Positions 1-5,472 of a stretch of 5,472 bases of DNA are shown here, piece after piece. The translations under genes were made by a program, and so were the position numbers. The DNA comes from Fimbriimonas sp. (GTDB lineage Bacteria > Armatimonadota > Fimbriimonadia > Fimbriimonadales > Fimbriimonadaceae): NCBI GenBank assembly GCA_030447945.1, contig JAUJNV010000108.1, positions 1-5,472 of the forward strand, given 5' to 3'. Every line of letters begins with the position of its first letter. Position 1 is the stretch's first letter. Below the pieces are notes generated by a model. That model worked only from the letters and a program-made list of their open reading frames with translations, was not told the origin of the DNA and did not search any database.

Positions 1-181
1 CAGTTCGCCGAGCTGGAGACCCTCGGTGAGCTCACCCGGCGGGCGTGGGCCGCCCGATCGTCTGGCGGATCTCGACGCCCCGTTCCCGGGCGAGCAGGGA
101 ATCGACGAGCGGCCACCGGCGAGCGCCCGCGCCTCGTCCCGATGCCGGATTTCGCACCACGACGACCCGTCGCTCCTCCAT
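1..181 (-). CDS. Diacylglycerol/lipid kinase-like protein, N-terminal fragment with apparent frameshift
   Basis: The ATG at 181-179 opens a frame beginning MEERRVVVVRNPASGRG and continuing through a helix-like ARRWPLVDSLLARERGVEIRQT. A beta strand, an NPxSG loop, an alpha helix and then a strand ending in T is the opening of the diacylglycerol kinase catalytic domain (YegS/BmrU/DgkB-like), which phosphorylates lipids or sphingoid bases with ATP. The frame ends at TGA (34-32) after only 49 residues, before the GGDGT nucleotide motif. If one base of the CCC run at 35-37 is ignored, reading continues as AGELTEGLQLGEL to base 1 without a stop, and this resembles the family's T-x-x-P-x-x-A-x-E-L segment. 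The gene is therefore probably frameshifted, or the base run is a sequencing error. It is divergent from the oxidoreductase gene. No Shine-Dalgarno precedes the ATG, but a -10 box does. The rest lies outside the window. The family call rests on about 45 residues, so a related ATP-NAD-kinase-fold protein is possible. Confidence 0.6.
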
Positions 182-193
182 AAAGGGACTATA
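182..193 (-). promoter_or_regulatory. -10 element of a probable leaderless promoter for the lipid kinase-like gene
   Basis: On the minus strand TATAGT (193-188) matches the TATAAT consensus at five of six positions. It is followed by six bases (CCCTTT) and then the ATG at 181. That spacing would put transcription start on or beside the A of the start codon. There is no Shine-Dalgarno sequence between the box and the ATG, so the mRNA would be leaderless. No convincing -35 box is seen at the usual distance. The assignment is based on sequence and spacing only. Confidence 0.45.
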
Positions 194-218
194 GCCCGCG
201 CTTCGGGCGCATAATGCG
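194..218. repeat. Two adjoining small palindromes in the divergent promoter region
   Basis: GCCCG (194-198) is repeated inverted as CGGGC (204-208) around a 5-base loop. Immediately next to it, CGCAT (208-212) mirrors ATGCG (214-218) around one base. Together they fill the space between the minus-strand -10 box and the plus-strand Shine-Dalgarno. They could be an operator for a regulator of both genes, or chance in GC-rich DNA. No known binding site is recognised. Confidence 0.3.
210..215 (+). promoter_or_regulatory. Possible -10 box for the oxidoreductase gene
   Basis: CATAAT differs from TATAAT at one position and lies 13 bases upstream of the Shine-Dalgarno, giving a short 5' leader. The only -35-like match upstream is poor (GGGACT at 185-190, spacing 19). 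The box lies inside the CGCAT-A-ATGCG palindrome, so its resemblance to a promoter may be incidental. Confidence 0.25.
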
Positions 219-228
219 GTCAGCCACC

Positions 229-235
229 GGAGGTG
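229..235 (+). promoter_or_regulatory. Shine-Dalgarno that decides the oxidoreductase start
   Basis: GGAGGTG is a near-perfect anti-16S match. The longest open frame would begin with the GTG at 233-235, which is part of this site itself, so that start is not usable. The next TTG (236) directly abuts the site. The GTG at 245-247 is 9 bases after GGAGGTG, an acceptable spacing, and is the best start. Confidence 0.65.
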
Positions 236-244
236 TTGCCCGCA

Positions 245-1582
245 GTGTCCGACGATAAACTCTCCCCATCCGAACTGAGCCGCCGAGCCGTCATCCAGGG
301 AATCGCCAAAGGGGCCGCCTTCGCCGCCCTCCCCACATGGTTCGTCACCGAGGCGCGCGCGGCCGAGGGCGAGGCGGCCTATCAGCGCCCGCGCCGGATG
401 GGGCCGAACGACACGATCCACGTAGGGGTGATCGGCACGGGCGGGCCGCGCGGCGGGTATCAGCAAGGGCTTAACGTTGCGCGGTCGATGGCATCGAAGG
501 CGGGCGTGAAGGTGGTGGCGGTCTGCGACGTGGACGCGCTCCACCGGGAGCACGCCGCCAAGCAGTTCGGGCCCGAGACGGCGCAGTATCTCGACTACCG
601 CGAGATGCTGCGCCGTAGGGATCTCGATGTCGTCGTGATCGGCACGCCCGACCACTGGCACGCGACGCAGTGCCTCGACGCGATGCACGCCGGGATGGAC
701 GTCTACTGCGAGAAGCCCCTCACGCTCACGATCGCCGAGGGCCGGGCCATCTCAAACGCGGCGCAAAAGGGGAAGCGGGTCTTCCAGACTGGTAGCCAGC
801 AGCGTTCGGACGGGCGCTTCCGGCTCGCCTGCGAGCTCGTGCGCAACGGGCGCATCGGACGGTTGAAGACGGTCACCGCCCACCTTCCGGCCGGCCCCAC
901 CGGAGGACCTTTCGCGCCGAAGCAGGTGCCCGAAGGCTTCGACTGGCGGCGCTGGCTAGGGCCCGCCCCCGAGGCGGCCTACATGCCGGAGCGCTCCCAC
1001 GGCTCCTTCCGCTGGTGGCGCGACTACTCCGGCGGAATGATCACCGACTGGGGGGCGCACCACAACGACATCGCGCAGTGGGCGATGGGGATGGACGGCT
1101 CGGGACCGCTGTCCGCGTGGGCGGCGGGGAAGAATCCGCCCGTCGTCGATCCAAACGCATACGACACGTTTCCGGAGTTCGACGTTCACTACGACTATCC
1201 AGGCGGCGTCATCCTGCGCTGCACGAACCAGGGGGAGAACGGCGTGACTTTCGACGGGGAGAACGGCTGGATATTCGTTACCCGCGGCCGGATCGGAGCT
1301 AGCGACCCCAAGCTTCTCGAAGAGCCGCTTTCCGCCTCCGGCACACGGCTGGAGGTCTCCAACGACCACGTGCAAAACTTCCTCGACCGGGTGCGGGACC
1401 GTAAGGGGCAGCCGATCTGCTCCGCCGAAGTGGGCCATCGCTCCGTAAGCGTCTGCCACCTCGCGAACATCGCCCTGAGCCTCGGCGGGCGGAAGCTGCG
1501 GTGGGACGCCCGTGCGGAACGGTTCCTGGGAGCGGGGAGCGACGAGGCGAACCGGATGCTGCAGCGACCACCCCAGCGCTGA
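245..1582 (+). CDS. Tat-exported Gfo/Idh/MocA family NAD(P)-dependent oxidoreductase
   Basis: Translation from GTG 245 gives 445 residues, normal for the large exported members of this family. Residues 12-18 (SRRAVIQ) followed by a hydrophobic run and ARA-A near 37-40 form a twin-arginine signal peptide, so the folded, cofactor-loaded enzyme probably acts outside the cytoplasm. The Rossmann fold follows: the strand and dinucleotide loop VGVIGTGGPRGG at 60-71, VCDVD at 93-97, the TPDHWHA segment at 134-140, and the family signature EKP at 156-158. The C-terminal domain has the conserved segment TDWGAHHNDIAQWAMG at 267-282, with catalytic-type histidines 272-273 and D275. It ends in the usual WDARAERFLG...EANRML tail. 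Family members oxidise or epimerise sugars, inositols or glycosides with NAD(P); the substrate cannot be read from the sequence. The final RPPQR lacks the aromatic ending common in relatives. The gene stands alone: a divergent kinase-like gene is upstream, mfd converges on it downstream, and a hairpin follows 15 bases after the stop. Confidence 0.93.
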   Translation: MSDDKLSPSELSRRAVIQGIAKGAAFAALPTWFVTEARAAEGEAAYQRPRRMGPNDTIHVGVIGTGGPRGGYQQGLNVARSMASKAGVKVVAVCDVDALHREHAAKQFGPETAQYLDYREMLRRRDLDVVVIGTPDHWHATQCLDAMHAGMDVYCEKPLTLTIAEGRAISNAAQKGKRVFQTGSQQRSDGRFRLACELVRNGRIGRLKTVTAHLPAGPTGGPFAPKQVPEGFDWRRWLGPAPEAAYMPERSHGSFRWWRDYSGGMITDWGAHHNDIAQWAMGMDGSGPLSAWAAGKNPPVVDPNAYDTFPEFDVHYDYPGGVILRCTNQGENGVTFDGENGWIFVTRGRIGASDPKLLEEPLSASGTRLEVSNDHVQNFLDRVRDRKGQPICSAEVGHRSVSVCHLANIALSLGGRKLRWDARAERFLGAGSDEANRMLQRPPQR

Positions 1583-1597
1583 GGGGCGAGCACCGAA

Positions 1598-1632
1598 TCG
1601 GAGGGTCACGCCCCCAGGGCATGACCCTCCGA
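1598..1632 (+). terminator. Terminator-like hairpin after the oxidoreductase gene
   Basis: TCGGAGGGTCA (1598-1608) pairs perfectly with TGACCCTCCGA (1622-1632). Inside, after one C/A mismatch, GCCC (1610-1613) pairs with GGGC (1617-1620) around a CCA loop, giving a stem of 15 pairs in all. It starts 15 bases after the stop codon, where a terminator would lie. No T-run follows on either strand, so it is not a classical intrinsic terminator. It may act as a U-less terminator or as a 3'-end stabiliser. Confidence 0.5.
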
Positions 1633-1660
1633 AGAGGATCGGAACAACGCTTCCCGGCAG

Positions 1661-1867
1661 GGGGGTGAGGGTTCTGGGAAGTCCCACCCCAACCTTGCCT
1701 GGCTCTTGGACGAAACCTTTCGGAGCTTCTCGCAAAGACGCAAAGGTCTATCCACCTTTGCTCCTCGTCTGGTGAGTTACTGTAGGCGAGGCGCAAAGAT
1801 GGGGGAGGGCTTTGCGCCTTTGCGAGAAACTCACCGGCTGCTGAGACTTCCCGGAACCCTCACCCCC
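1661..1867. repeat. Nested inverted-repeat element (MITE/REP-like, non-coding)
   Basis: The outer arms 1661-1683 and 1845-1867 are inverted copies of 23 bases matching at 22 positions; the one difference would be a G-U pair in RNA. Inside lie a second inverted pair (1727-1745 with 1810-1828, 18 of 19 matching, built on TTCTCGCAAAG and CGCAAAG) and smaller hairpins: GCAAAGGT/ACCTTTGC (1740-1747, 1754-1761), GGTGAGTT/AACTCACC (1771-1778, 1828-1835) and GGCGCAAAG/CTTTGCGCC (1790-1798, 1810-1818). Long terminal inverted repeats around a short non-coding core suggest a non-autonomous mobile or REP-type element. I see no clear target-site duplication at the edges and no transposase, so mobility is inference. 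Being between convergent genes, it could also work as a two-way transcription barrier. Confidence 0.55.
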
Positions 1868-1884
1868 TGGCCCTTCGCCCTTTG

Positions 1885-1910
1885 CCGGACCAAAAGGCGA
1901 GGGGGTCCGG
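1885..1910 (-). terminator. Second hairpin downstream of mfd
   Basis: CCGGACC (1885-1891) pairs with GGTCCGG (1904-1910) around a 12-base loop. It shares its last two bases with the neighbouring hairpin at 1909-1928, so the two cannot both be fully formed. An alternative pairing of TCGCC near 1875 with GGCGA near 1897 also exists. No T-run follows in the mfd direction, so termination is possible but unproven. Confidence 0.3.
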
Positions 1911-1928
1911 AGGCTTTATGCAGCCTCC
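1909..1928 (-). terminator. First hairpin downstream of mfd, possible terminator
   Basis: GGAGGCT (1909-1915) and AGCCTCC (1922-1928) form a perfect 7-pair, G/C-rich stem with a 6-base loop, 46 bases beyond the mfd stop. It is the first clear hairpin an mfd transcript would meet. It is not followed by a T-run on either strand, so it is at best a terminator of the U-less kind seen in GC-rich genomes. Confidence 0.4.
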
Positions 1929-1974
1929 TGACCGGGCGCAGTCGCAGCTCCCCTTCCGCAAGGTGGCGCGAGGC

Positions 1975-4900
1975 CTAAACTCCTACCGTCTGTCGGTCTG
2001 CCTGAACCTGCCCCAGCGCGTCTTCGAACGACGCGAGGAGGCGCTCCACTGCAAGGATCGCGTTGCCCGTGAACGGCCAGATCAGCGCCTCACGCGTCAC
2101 GTACGCCTCCCGGTTCTTCTTGCCTAGGAGCGAGAAAGCCCTCGGCGGGACGGCGGCTTTGTCCTTGAACGACACGTTGATCCGTCCTCCCCTCGCGTCG
2201 AGCTTGCTGATGCCGAGGTCGCGGGCGCGGATGCGCTGGCCGAGGATGGCGAAGGCGTCCCGCGCCTCGTCGGGCGGGTGGCCGTAGCGGTCTTCGACCT
2301 GGGCCTGAACCTCTCCCAGGGCCGTCTCGTCGCGCGTCGCCATCATCTGCTGGTAGTAGTACAGACGCTGCGCCTGGTCCTTGATGTAGGCCTCGGGCAG
2401 GAGCGCGACGACGGGGAGGTCGAAGGGCGGGAGCGGCTCCAGGGAAGCCAGAGGATCCTTCGGGCCGTCCGCCTCGGGCGCGCCGTCGACCGTGTTCTTC
2501 AACTGCTGGACCGCTTCGTTCACGAGCTGGGTGTACAGCTCGTAGCCGACAGCGGCCATCGTGCCGTGCTGCTTCGCGCCCAGGAGCTCGCCCGCACCGC
2601 GTATCTGGAGGTCGCGGAAGGCGAGGGAGTAGCCGGAGCCAAGCGTGCTGAACTCTTGGAGCGCGGTCAGCCGCGCCATCGCCGTGTCCGTCAGCTCGCC
2701 ACGACCGGAGCCGTAGAGGAGGTAGGCATAGGCTTGCCGATCGGACCGGCCGACGCGGCCCCGAAGCTGGTAGAGCTGGGCCAGACCCAGGCGGTCGGCG
2801 TTCTCCACGATGAGGGTGTTCGCGTTCGGGATGTCGAGGCCCGACTCAACGATCGTGGTCGAGATGAGGATGTCGATCTCGCCGTTCAGGAACGCTATCA
2901 TGATCGGCTCGAGCTCCTTGTTCGTCATCTGCCCGTGACCGACGCCTATCTTTGCCGTCGGGATGAGTTTGCGGAGCCGCTCCGCAATGTGGGCGATGCC
3001 TTCGACACGGTTGTAGACGTAGAAGACCTGCCCCCCGCGCGAAACTTCCCGCAGGATCGCTTCCCGCACGACTTCGTTCGCGTAGGGACGCACGAATGTC
3101 CGAATGGGAAGACGGCCGGGCGGCGGATCGTTGATGAGGGACATCTGCCGAATGTCCATCAGCGCCATGCTGAGGGTGCGGGGAATCGGAGTGGCGGAAA
3201 GGGTTAGCACGTCCACTTCCGCGCGCAGCTCCTTGAGCATCTCCTTCTGCTTCACCCCGAACCGCTGTTCCTCGTCGATGACGACGAGCCCCAGGTCCTT
3301 AAACTCGACGCCGACGCCGAGGAGGGCGTGGGTGCCGATGATCAGGTCGATCTCCCCCTTCTTCAGCCCCGTCAGGGCGTCCTTCCTCTCCTGGGCGGAG
3401 CAGTAGCGATTGACGAGCGCCATGCGGACGCCGAAGCTCCCCAGCCGCTCGCAGAAGTTTCGGTAGTGCTGCTCGCTCAGGATGGTCGTGGGGCAGAGGA
3501 GCGCGACCTGCCGGCCGCTCTGAACCGCCTTAAATGCGGCCCGGATGGCGACCTCCGTCTTGCCGAAACCGACGTCGCCGCAAACGAGCCGGTCCATCGG
3601 ATAGGGTTGCTCCAGGTCCCGCTTCGAGTCCCGGATGGCGTCCAGCTGGCTCGGCGTCTCGACCCAGGGGAAGGTCGTTTCCATCTCGTGCTGGAACGGC
3701 GTGTCAGGCCCGTAGGGTCTACGCTGGACCTGCTTCCTCTTCGCGTAGAGCCGCACCAGGTCGCGCGCGAACGCCTTGGCCTCCTCCTTGGCTTTTCCCA
3801 GCGTGCGCTGCCACTCACCTCCCGTGAGCTTGTTCAGCTTCGGATTGTCGTCGCCAGGGTTGAGATACTTCTGAATGCGGTCGAGCTGGTCCGTCGGGAC
3901 GAACAGCTTGTCCGGGACCTGATACTCGACGTAGAGGAACTCCTTCTCGACCCCCTCGATCGTGCGCTTGACCAACCCGCGGAAGACGCCGATGCCGAAA
4001 TGGATGTGGACGACGAAGTCCCCCGGCTTGAGGTCCAGAACGGTGGCGATCGGCGCCCCTTCCATGAACCGCTTCTGCGGCAGGCGCAGGCGCGCGACGC
4101 CGAACAGCTCGGCATCCGTGAGGAGCGCGATCTTGTGGTCCGGCAGGACGAACCCGCCGCCGAGGTTGCCGTGGACGAGGTGCGACTGGCCGTCCGCCGC
4201 CGGCGGATCGTCGGTCGGGTGGATCTCCGCCTGCGAAAGAACGCTCTTGGCGCGCGTCGGCTGGTCGGTGCCGACGACGAGGGTGAAGCCCGCCTTCTCG
4301 TAGTTGCGGAGCGTTAGCGTGAGTGCCTCGGGTCGCCCGCGGTACGGCTCAAGCGAGACGGCGCCCACTTCCGTCTGTCTCGGAATGGGCAGCCAGTCGG
4401 GAAGCACATCCATCGCGCTCATCGCGAGTGTCCGCTCATGGCTCGCTAGGTGCTCGGCCGAAAGCATGAAATCCAGTGCGGTGCTGTGCAGAATCTCGCC
4501 TCGGGTCGCCCGGGCAGCGAGGGCTTGGGCCAACTCCTGCGTAGTGCGCACGGCGATGGACTCCAGCTCAAGCGGCTCGTCTAGCACGAGGAGGCCGTCC
4601 TCACCAAGGAGGTCGAGCGCGCAATCCGAATCGGGGTGAAGGAGGGGGCGGTAGAGGTCGAGCCGGTCGAAGTAGACGCGCTGGGCGAGCGCGTCGGCAT
4701 CGCCCTGGACGAGCTCCTCCAGGCGCTGGGCCGCGTCGCCGTCCAGCATCGCCGCCTCGCGGTGAAGCGTGTCCAGGATCATCTCACGCATGGCCTGCGT
4801 ATCGCCTGAGAAGAGGGTCTCGCGCGAGGGGGCGAGGCTCAATCGGCCGGTGTTGCCGGTGGATCGCTGCGAGTTGGGGTCGAAGCTGCGGATGGACTCG

Positions 4901-5472
4901 ATCTCGTCGCCGAACAGCTCGATCCGCAAGGGAAGCTCTCGTCCCATCGCGAAGATGTCGATGATGCCACCGCGGCGGCTAAAGGTGCCGGGAAGTCGCA
5001 CCGGCTCTTGGGGCTCGTAGCCCAACTTCGTGAGGCGCCTCAGGAGGTCGTCCGGATCCACCTCATCTCCCGTCTGCAGGTCGAGGTGAGCATCCCGGAG
5101 AACCTCCCTCGGCAGGGTTCGCTCGAGCACCGACTGCGGTGAGGCGACGACGATACGAGGCTCGCCCTCGATGAGGAATCGCAGCGCGCCGAGCCGATCC
5201 GATAGCGCGTTGTGCTCCGGAGCCGCGTCTTCGAAGAGGGCGGAAGTGCCGCTAGGGAGCTGCGCGATGGAATCGGCGGGGACGCCGCATAGGGTGAGCT
5301 TCGCCTGCCACGCGAGCGCCCGCTCGTAGTTCGAAGTCACGATCAGTGTCTTGACCGGGTTCTTCAGGTACGCCGCCGCAAGCAGCACCGGACGAGCCTC
5401 GTACGCGACCGAACGCCAGGCTTGGGAGCCTTTGGTGTCGGAGAGCAGCGAGGAGAGGGAGGGGTGGTGGGC
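1975..5472 (-). CDS. mfd: Transcription-repair coupling factor Mfd (5' end outside window)
   Basis: Mfd is an ATP-driven translocase that pushes stalled RNA polymerase off damaged DNA and recruits UvrA for nucleotide excision repair. The frame stays open from the TAG at 1977-1975 to the right edge, giving 1165 visible residues, close to full family length. The visible part begins HHPSLSSLLSDTKGSQAW, so the GTG at 5388 is internal and only some N-terminal residues are missing. Domains by visible residue: UvrB-like module with the UvrA-binding domain at about 128-228 (LPGTFSRRGGIIDIF); polymerase-interacting CarD-like domain at about 479-553; helicase lobe 1 with Walker A GDVGFGKTE (632-640), DEEQ (733-736) and SATPIPRT (759-766); lobe 2 with TTIVESGLDIP (872-882) and QLRGRVGRSDR (902-912); RecG-like translocation motif, RDLQIRGAGELLG (953-965); C-terminal autoinhibitory TRCF domain at about 1015-1115. 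All motor motifs are intact, so it should be functional. Its promoter is outside the window. Confidence 0.98.
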   Translation of the reverse strand, partial: AHHPSLSSLLSDTKGSQAWRSVAYEARPVLLAAAYLKNPVKTLIVTSNYERALAWQAKLTLCGVPADSIAQLPSGTSALFEDAAPEHNALSDRLGALRFLIEGEPRIVVASPQSVLERTLPREVLRDAHLDLQTGDEVDPDDLLRRLTKLGYEPQEPVRLPGTFSRRGGIIDIFAMGRELPLRIELFGDEIESIRSFDPNSQRSTGNTGRLSLAPSRETLFSGDTQAMREMILDTLHREAAMLDGDAAQRLEELVQGDADALAQRVYFDRLDLYRPLLHPDSDCALDLLGEDGLLVLDEPLELESIAVRTTQELAQALAARATRGEILHSTALDFMLSAEHLASHERTLAMSAMDVLPDWLPIPRQTEVGAVSLEPYRGRPEALTLTLRNYEKAGFTLVVGTDQPTRAKSVLSQAEIHPTDDPPAADGQSHLVHGNLGGGFVLPDHKIALLTDAELFGVARLRLPQKRFMEGAPIATVLDLKPGDFVVHIHFGIGVFRGLVKRTIEGVEKEFLYVEYQVPDKLFVPTDQLDRIQKYLNPGDDNPKLNKLTGGEWQRTLGKAKEEAKAFARDLVRLYAKRKQVQRRPYGPDTPFQHEMETTFPWVETPSQLDAIRDSKRDLEQPYPMDRLVCGDVGFGKTEVAIRAAFKAVQSGRQVALLCPTTILSEQHYRNFCERLGSFGVRMALVNRYCSAQERKDALTGLKKGEIDLIIGTHALLGVGVEFKDLGLVVIDEEQRFGVKQKEMLKELRAEVDVLTLSATPIPRTLSMALMDIRQMSLINDPPPGRLPIRTFVRPYANEVVREAILREVSRGGQVFYVYNRVEGIAHIAERLRKLIPTAKIGVGHGQMTNKELEPIMIAFLNGEIDILISTTIVESGLDIPNANTLIVENADRLGLAQLYQLRGRVGRSDRQAYAYLLYGSGRGELTDTAMARLTALQEFSTLGSGYSLAFRDLQIRGAGELLGAKQHGTMAAVGYELYTQLVNEAVQQLKNTVDGAPEADGPKDPLASLEPLPPFDLPVVALLPEAYIKDQAQRLYYYQQMMATRDETALGEVQAQVEDRYGHPPDEARDAFAILGQRIRARDLGISKLDARGGRINVSFKDKAAVPPRAFSLLGKKNREAYVTREALIWPFTGNAILAVERLLASFEDALGQVQADRQTVGV

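Larger units (their letters stand above)
1583..1974. other. Convergent intergenic region packed with inverted repeats
   Basis: These 392 bases separate the TGA of the oxidoreductase from the TAG of mfd. I see no credible gene. Short open frames here are made of repeat sequence, lack family resemblance and have no Shine-Dalgarno. The region holds the 1598-1632 hairpin, the nested repeat element at 1661-1867, and the two hairpins at 1885-1928. The last 46 bases before the mfd stop (1929-1974) contain nothing I can assign. Confidence 0.8.

Noticed and set aside
32..688. Minus-strand frame of 218 codons running through the oxidoreductase start
   Set aside because: Only its last 49 codons (from the ATG at 181) look like a protein family. 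The upstream part is a shadow of the oxidoreductase gene.
956..1735. Minus-strand frame of 259 codons opposite the oxidoreductase
   Set aside because: It is antisense to the conserved C-terminal domain and has a Pro/Arg/Val-rich translation without any domain.
1583..1974. CRISPR array, tRNA or riboswitch in the repeat-rich intergenic region
   Set aside because: The repeats are inverted and nested, not evenly spaced direct repeats. No tRNA cloverleaf or known riboswitch core was found, and no gene starts downstream for a riboswitch to control.
1706..1978. Small plus-strand frame of 90 codons in the intergenic region
   Set aside because: It is made almost entirely of the inverted-repeat element, has no Shine-Dalgarno and runs over the mfd stop, so coding is unlikely.
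2278..3207. Long plus-strand open frame (309 codons) opposite mfd
   Set aside because: It lies wholly antisense to conserved Mfd helicase motifs, its translation shows only biased Arg/Val/Leu/Asp-rich sequence with no domain, and such shadows are expected opposite GC-rich genes.
3328..4317. Second long plus-strand open frame (329 codons) opposite mfd
   Set aside because: It is an antisense shadow of the Mfd lobe 1 and CarD-like regions. It has low-complexity composition and no recognisable motif or Shine-Dalgarno.
5386..5388. GTG as the start codon of mfd
   Set aside because: The frame stays open upstream to the window edge and encodes typical Mfd N-terminal residues, so this GTG is an internal valine.

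Overview
The window is GC-rich bacterial DNA with G/C-biased third codon positions and a GTG start. It holds one complete gene, one nearly complete gene and the 5' end of a third. The organism cannot be named from this sequence. An exported Gfo/Idh/MocA-type oxidoreductase of the large planctomycete/armatimonad-like kind, a bacillus-like DEEQ-type Mfd, and a -10 box placed exactly as for a leaderless mRNA fit a soil or water bacterium of a group such as Armatimonadota or Planctomycetota. That placement is inference at low confidence.

Layout from left to right. At the left edge, on the minus strand, is the N-terminus of a diacylglycerol/lipid-kinase-like protein (start at 181) with the family's NPASG glycine loop. 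Its frame closes early at 32-34, while another frame stays open to the window edge, so it looks frameshifted. It faces away from the next gene across a 63-base divergent promoter region (182-244). Next comes a plus-strand gene (245-1582) for a Tat-exported NAD(P)-dependent oxidoreductase. A 392-base convergent intergenic region follows (1583-1974), unusually full of inverted repeats. It has a long terminator-like hairpin just after the oxidoreductase stop, a nested inverted-repeat element of about 207 bases that looks like a non-coding repeat family (MITE/REP-like), and two more hairpins at the 3' side of the last gene. From 1975 to the right edge, on the minus strand, is mfd, encoding the transcription-repair coupling factor. 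It is complete at its C-terminus and lacks only its first residues.

The three genes do not form one operon or pathway. The kinase fragment and the oxidoreductase are divergent, and the oxidoreductase and mfd are convergent. The coding content is ordinary. The parts worth a second look are the intergenic repeat element, the leaderless-type promoter with nearby palindromes, and the apparent frameshift at the left edge. I found no sign of a new multi-gene system.
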